Shown here: piece by piece, positions 59,743 through 64,000 of the stretch | Layout of the letters: each line of letters starts with the position of its first letter | How positions within the stretch are numbered: the stretch's first letter is position 1 | Source: Tepidimonas taiwanensis | Lineage (GTDB): Bacteria > Pseudomonadota > Gammaproteobacteria > Burkholderiales > Burkholderiaceae_C | Length of the DNA stretch: 64,000 nt | Direction: 5' to 3' | Assembly (NCBI RefSeq): GCF_020162115.1 | Contig: NZ_CP083911.1 | Location: 1,674,001 to 1,738,000, forward strand | Position numbers and translations under genes: made by a program | Notes under the pieces: generated by a model | Database searches by the model: none | Seen by the model: only the letters and a program-made list of their open reading frames with translations | What the model was told of the DNA's origin: nothing

Positions 59743-62211
59743 TCATTCCGGGCGCCCCCCGACAAGGATGTCGCGCTGGCCGCTGGCCGTCAGCGCGCTC
59801 ACGAGCCCCGCTTTTTCCATGTCCTCCAGCAGCCGCGCGGCGCGGTTGTAACCGATCTTGAGCTTGCGTTGCACATAGCTGATGCTGGCCTTGCGGTCCT
59901 GCAGCACGATGGCCACCGCTTGGTCGTACAGCGGGTCCTTCTCGCCGCCGGCGTTGCCGTCGCCTGCGCCATCAGGGCCGCCGAAGCCTTCACCTGCAGG
60001 GGCCTCCAGCACGTCGTCGAGGTAGTCCGGCTCGCCGTAGCGTTCCTTGAGGAACGCGACCACGCGGTGCACCTCGTCGTCGCTGACGAACGCGCCATGC
60101 ACGCGCGTCGGCAGCCCCGCCCCCGAGGGCAGGTAGAGCATGTCCCCCATGCCGAGCAGCGCCTCCGCCCCCATCTGGTCGAGGATGGTGCGGCTGTCGA
60201 TCTTGCTGCTGACCTGGAAGCTGATGCGCGTCGGAATGTTGGCCTTGATGAGCCCGGTGATCACGTCCACGCTCGGGCGCTGCGTGGCCAGGATCAGGTG
60301 GATGCCGGCGGCACGGGCCTTTTGCGCGAGCCGCGCGATCAACTCTTCGATCTTCTTGCCCACCACCATCATCAAGTCGGCGAGCTCGTCGATCACGACC
60401 ACGAGGTAAGGCAGCCGCTGCAGCGGCTCCGGTGCCTCCGGCGTCAGGCTGAACGGGTTCGGAATCGACTCGCCGCGCGCCGCGGCGTCGTCGATCTTGG
60501 CGTTGTAGCCCGCCAGGTTGCGCACGCCGAGCTTGCTCATCAGGCGGTAGCGCCGCTCCATCTCGGCCACGCACCAGTTCAGTCCGTTGGCGGCCTGCTT
60601 CATGTCGGTGACGACCGGCGCGATCAGGTGCGGGATGCCCTCGTAGACGCTGAGCTCGAGCATCTTCGGGTCGATCAGCAGCAACCGCACGTCCTTCGGC
60701 TCGGCCTTGTAGAGCAGGCTCAGGATCATCGCGTTGATGCCGACCGACTTGCCCGAGCCGGTGGTGCCCGCGACCAGGCAGTGCGGCATCTTGGCCAGAT
60801 CCGCCACCACCGGGTGGCCGGCGATATCCTTGCCCAGCCCCAGGGTCAGCAGGCTCTTCGCTTCGTGATACACCTGCGAGCCCAGGATTTCGCTCAACTG
60901 GATCGTCTGGCGCCGGGCGTTGGGCAACTCCAGCGCCATCAGGCTCTTGCCCGGGATGGTCTCGATGACGCGGATCGACACCAGCGACAGCGACCGGGCC
61001 AGATCCTTGGCCAGGTTGACGATCTGCGAGCCCTTGACGCCGGTGGCCGGTTCGATCTCGTAGCGCGTGATCACGGGCCCGGGTTGCGCGGCCACCACCT
61101 GCACCTCGACGCCGAAGTCGGCGAGCTTTTTCTCGATCAGGCGGCTGGTCATCTCCAGTGTTTCGGGCGCGACGGTGGCGGCCTGACGCGACGGCGGGTC
61201 CAGCAGGTCCAGCCGCGGCAGTGGCGACTCGGCTTCGGCAAACAGCGGCTTTTGTTTTTCCTGGAGGGCGCGCGCACTGGGCTCCACGGCGGCGGCCGCC
61301 GGTTCGATGTGAACGCGCGGCGCCGGCGCGGCCTTGCCCCGTTCCGAGCGCCCTTCGGCAGCCGCCGCCGCGCCCCCCGGTTCCTCGGACGAGGCCGACT
61401 TGACCGGCGGGGTTTCGTCCCGGCCAGCCGCGGCGGGGGGCTCGTCCCAGCGCGGCTCGCGTGCCGCCGCCGTCGCCGGATGGGCGGCGGCCGCGCCGCG
61501 CCCACGCTCGCGCGCCGCCTGACGGCCGATGCGCAAATCCTCGTCGCGCTCGCGCTGCGCGCGCCAGCGCAACACGGCCCCTTCCACCGCCGCGCCGATG
61601 CGCTCGGCCACGTCGGCCCAGGAAAAGCGCATCACCCACGCCAGACAGACCGCCCACACCCCCAGCGCGACCAGCGCCGAGCCGGTCTCGCCGAGCCAGC
61701 GTAGCGCCCACGGCCCGACCAGACCACCGACCACGCCACCGGCAACGTGCCCCGGCAGCCAACCGTCCCAGCGCGTCATGCGGCTCCACTCCAGCACGGC
61801 GCTGGCGAGCATCAGCCCCACCAGCGCGACCACGGTCGCGGCCGTTTGCCACCCGGAGCGGGGCGCCGGGACTGGCGCCTCGGTGCGCGGTGCCCCCGCG
61901 CGCAACCAGCGGGCCAGGCCGGCCAGCCACGCCCGCCCCGCCGCGAGGACCAGCCACCACACCGACGCCCCGAACACGTAGTACCCGATATCGGCCACCC
62001 ATGCGCCAAGCCGCCCGCCCCAGTTGCGCACCCCGACGCCGGTGCCGGACGTGGACCACGCCGGATCGGCCGGGTCGTGGCTCAGCATCGCGAGCAGCCA
62101 GAACCCCAGTGCCACCGCCCCGAGCAGCAGCGCGATCTCCTGCGCGAAGCGCTGCCACCCCCGCACGGGCACGGAGAGATCGGCGTTGAGGACGTTGGCG
62201 GATCGGCTCAT
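59743..62211 (-). CDS. ftsK: DNA translocase FtsK
   Basis: An 822-residue protein. Four N-terminal membrane helices (residues about 20-185), a proline/alanine-rich linker to about 300, then the motor with Walker A GTTGSGKSVGIN (about residue 480), Walker B VVVIDELADLMMV and the C-terminal gamma winged helix (ISYVQRKLKIGYNRAARLLE). It pumps chromosome dimers to the dif site at the septum. ATG 62211 (MSRSANVLNADLS) is the likely start. Confidence 0.95.
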   Translation of the reverse strand: MSRSANVLNADLSVPVRGWQRFAQEIALLLGAVALGFWLLAMLSHDPADPAWSTSGTGVGVRNWGGRLGAWVADIGYYVFGASVWWLVLAAGRAWLAGLARWLRAGAPRTEAPVPAPRSGWQTAATVVALVGLMLASAVLEWSRMTRWDGWLPGHVAGGVVGGLVGPWALRWLGETGSALVALGVWAVCLAWVMRFSWADVAERIGAAVEGAVLRWRAQRERDEDLRIGRQAARERGRGAAAAHPATAAAREPRWDEPPAAAGRDETPPVKSASSEEPGGAAAAAEGRSERGKAAPAPRVHIEPAAAAVEPSARALQEKQKPLFAEAESPLPRLDLLDPPSRQAATVAPETLEMTSRLIEKKLADFGVEVQVVAAQPGPVITRYEIEPATGVKGSQIVNLAKDLARSLSLVSIRVIETIPGKSLMALELPNARRQTIQLSEILGSQVYHEAKSLLTLGLGKDIAGHPVVADLAKMPHCLVAGTTGSGKSVGINAMILSLLYKAEPKDVRLLLIDPKMLELSVYEGIPHLIAPVVTDMKQAANGLNWCVAEMERRYRLMSKLGVRNLAGYNAKIDDAAARGESIPNPFSLTPEAPEPLQRLPYLVVVIDELADLMMVVGKKIEELIARLAQKARAAGIHLILATQRPSVDVITGLIKANIPTRISFQVSSKIDSRTILDQMGAEALLGMGDMLYLPSGAGLPTRVHGAFVSDDEVHRVVAFLKERYGEPDYLDDVLEAPAGEGFGGPDGAGDGNAGGEKDPLYDQAVAIVLQDRKASISYVQRKLKIGYNRAARLLEDMEKAGLVSALTASGQRDILVGGRPE

Positions 62212-62510
62212 GGAAAAAATGACGGACGCACGTGGCAACACCCCCTAGCTTACCGTGGGATGGGCCGCTTGTTGGCACCGACCGGGATCCCGCAGACCAC
62301 GTGATCGCGGTGCCACGGCTGAGTCGTACGTCCCCCGCTTCTGTCGAAGGCACAAAGCACTGCGGGAATAGGAAGCTTCTGCGCGCCGGATCGGGGTGCG
62401 TTACCGTCCTGCCATCAACACCGCCGTCACAACCGTCACAACCGCCGGCGTCCGAGGCCGGAAGGCCGGGCACGGCGCGGGGCACCCGGGGGCTACGTAC
62501 AATGCGGCGC

Positions 62511-63461
62511 ATGACGATCCACGCCCGTGTCCTCATCCTCGGCTCCGGCCCCGCCGGCTACACCGCCGCCATCTACGCCGCCCGCGCCAACCTCAAGCCC
62601 GTGCTCATCACCGGCCTGGCCCAGGGCGGGCAGCTGATGACCACCACCGAGGTCGACAACTGGCCGGCCGACGTGCACGGGGTCCAGGGCCCGGAGTTGA
62701 TGCAGCGCTTCCAGCAGCACGCCGAGCGCTTTGCGACGCAGATCGTCTTCGACCACATCCACACGGTCGATCTGGGCCAGCGTCCGTTCACCCTGACCGG
62801 CGACAGCGGCACCTACACCTGCGACGCGCTGATCATCGCCACCGGCGCATCGGCCAAGTACCTGGGCCTGCCCTCCGAAGAGGCGTACATGGGCAAGGGC
62901 GTGAGCGCCTGCGCCACCTGTGACGGGTTCTTCTACCGCGGGCAGGACGTGTGTGTGGTCGGCGGCGGCAACACCGCCGTCGAGGAAGCGTTGTACCTGG
63001 CCAACATCGCGCGCAAGGTCACGCTGATCCACCGCCGTGACACCTTCCGCGCCGAGGCCATCATGGTCGACAAGCTGATGGAAAAGGTGCGCGAGGGCAA
63101 GATCGAGCTCAAGCTCTGGCACGTGCTCGACGAGGTGCTGGGCGACGCCACCGGTGTGACCGGTGTGCGCGTGCGCCACGTGCAAAGCGGTGCGACCGAG
63201 GACATCGCGCTGCAGGGGGTGTTCATCGCGATCGGTCACAGCCCCAACACACAGATCTTCCAAGGGCAGCTCGCGATGAAGGACGGCTACATCGTCACCC
63301 GTAGCGGGCAGGACGGTTTTGCCACGATGACGAGCGTGCCCGGCGTGTTCGCGGCCGGTGACGTCGCCGATCACGTCTACCGGCAGGCCATCACCAGCGC
63401 CGGCACCGGCTGCATGGCTGCGCTGGACGCGCAGCGCTTTCTGGAACAGCAGACGGGCTGA
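62511..63461 (+). CDS. trxB: Thioredoxin reductase
   Basis: A 316-residue flavoprotein. FAD-binding GSGPAGYTAAIYAARANL, redox motif CATCDGFFY, NADPH-binding VVGGGNTAVEEALYL, and the final FAD contact GVFAAGDVADHVYRQ. It reduces thioredoxin with NADPH. I use ATG 62511; the frame is open upstream to 62232 but not homologous. TACAAT (62498-62503) ends 8 nt before the ATG, again a leaderless-like start. The ~300 bases between ftsK and trxB (62212-62510) hold no gene or clear -35 element. Confidence 0.95.
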   Translation: MTIHARVLILGSGPAGYTAAIYAARANLKPVLITGLAQGGQLMTTTEVDNWPADVHGVQGPELMQRFQQHAERFATQIVFDHIHTVDLGQRPFTLTGDSGTYTCDALIIATGASAKYLGLPSEEAYMGKGVSACATCDGFFYRGQDVCVVGGGNTAVEEALYLANIARKVTLIHRRDTFRAEAIMVDKLMEKVREGKIELKLWHVLDEVLGDATGVTGVRVRHVQSGATEDIALQGVFIAIGHSPNTQIFQGQLAMKDGYIVTRSGQDGFATMTSVPGVFAAGDVADHVYRQAITSAGTGCMAALDAQRFLEQQTG

Positions 63462-63888
63462 CCGCCCCTCGCGAGCCGGTGCAGGGCAAGCGCGGCGGCG
63501 GCACGCGGTTAGGCCACCTGCCCCCGCGGTCGCAGAGAAGCCAATGCGGCGCGCAATCGCTACCGGGAGGCGCGAGTGCCCTGCTCCCCCATGCGCCGCC
63601 GCTGCCACCATTTGTCCGGCACCCCATCCACGCGACCACCGCGCTTCGGGGCGCGGCCAGCGTTATCCGCTATAATGCTCAGTTTGTTGCCGATTCGCCA
63701 CGCCGGCATCGCCGGCTTGGCACGTGGGCAGCAATGGGCCATCCGCGAGCCGGAGCCGTCCACCGGGCTTGAATTGAACCTTCGAATCAGGCACTCCACC
63801 GGTGGCAGGCGGCACAACACAGGACGCGGATGAGGTGCGGCCCTGGGGGATGCCCCGGGGCGGCTTGTTTTATAACTGGAGTGGCCAC
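63462..63888 (+). other. Intergenic leader region upstream of rpmB
   Basis: No gene is seen in these 427 bases. A consensus -10 TATAAT lies at 63671-63676, with only a weak TTCGGG -35 upstream. A transcript from it would have a leader of about 205 nt. A strong hairpin with CCCTGGGG/CCCCGGGG arms lies at about 63842-63862, some 25 bases before the rpmB ATG and next to its TGGAG ribosome site, and could influence rpmB expression. Confidence 0.5.
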
Positions 63889-64000
63889 ATGGCACGCGTG
63901 TGCGAAGTCACGGGCAAGAAGCCCATGGTGGGAAACAACGTCTCCCACGCCAACAACAAAACCAAGCGCCGGTTCCTGCCGAACCTGCAAACCCGCCGTT
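63889..64000 (+). CDS. rpmB: Ribosomal protein L28 (bL28), partial
   Basis: Starts MARVCEVTGKKPMVGNNVSH and continues with NNKTKRRFLPNLQTRR, the highly conserved L28 opening. The gene runs off the window after 37 codons. In this group rpmG normally follows. Confidence 0.96.
   Translation, partial: MARVCEVTGKKPMVGNNVSHANNKTKRRFLPNLQTRR

Noticed and set aside
62232..62510. N-terminal extension of thioredoxin reductase
   Set aside because: The upstream open frame is not homologous; the FAD-binding start of the family begins at ATG 62511.

Overview
GC-rich betaproteobacterial chromosome, most likely Burkholderiales (Comamonadaceae-like). This rests on the housekeeping blocks pilD-coaE-zapD-yacG, DciA-like/secA/argJ/DUF815/NUDIX and livHMGF, and on a Fur-controlled iron transporter and a CIRCE-controlled rpoH. 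No rRNA and one tRNA (Arg, CCU) are seen.

Layout. (1) 1-15,600: the early/regulatory arm of a prophage. It holds an XRE repressor overlapping a HipA-like kinase, two uncharacterised genes, a terminator, and a strong promoter covered by three evenly spaced palindromes. Next comes a hairpin-rich RNA ending in an intrinsic terminator just ahead of the first gene. Then follows a tightly coupled recombination/replication operon (Sak4-like ATPase, DUF669, PD-(D/E)XK nuclease, SF2 helicase, dUTPase), a run of small accessory genes, a PrtN/excisionase-like regulator, a C4-type antisense RNA with its BRO-N antirepressor, and a convergent tyrosine integrase beside tRNA-Arg. Structural genes must lie left of the window. 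(2) 15,750-23,900: core genes: Fe(III) ABC transporter, a copper/cytochrome-oxidase maturation group (SCO, Spy-like, PCuAC, DUF2946, Crp-type regulator) and the malic enzyme maeB. (3) 24,198-28,025: a chemotaxis-receptor gene cut short by an ABC-three-component (ABC-3C) defence cassette. (4) 28,227-39,150: housekeeping genes plus a Phd/VapC toxin-antitoxin pair. (5) 39,209-49,475: a composite defence island on the minus strand. A type III restriction-modification system (mod ... AlbA_2/HATPase regulator - res) has a two-gene AAA ATPase + TOPRIM-like cassette lodged after mod, followed by a degenerate second copy of the mod 3' end. (6) 49,577-64,000: core genes (rpoH, lysS, liv transporter, rarA, LysE-type exporter, lolA, ftsK, trxB, start of rpmB) with one HEPN/MNT toxin-antitoxin pair.

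How it works together. In the prophage, the repressor probably acts at the triple operator and the C4-like RNA holds back the antirepressor, giving a two-tier lysogeny switch. The defence genes sit in three places: inside the MCP remnant, inside the RM operon, and as toxin-antitoxin pairs next to housekeeping genes. The RM island shows mosaic history: an AT-rich target-recognition block inside mod, the duplicated mod end, and heptapeptide tandem repeats in the AlbA_2 protein. Several core genes share one unusual start arrangement, a -10-like hexamer exactly 7 nt before the first base of the start codon, which implies leaderless mRNAs. The best candidates for new biology are the structured RNA at about 3,279-3,528, the C4-like RNA, and the nested RM/ATPase-TOPRIM island.
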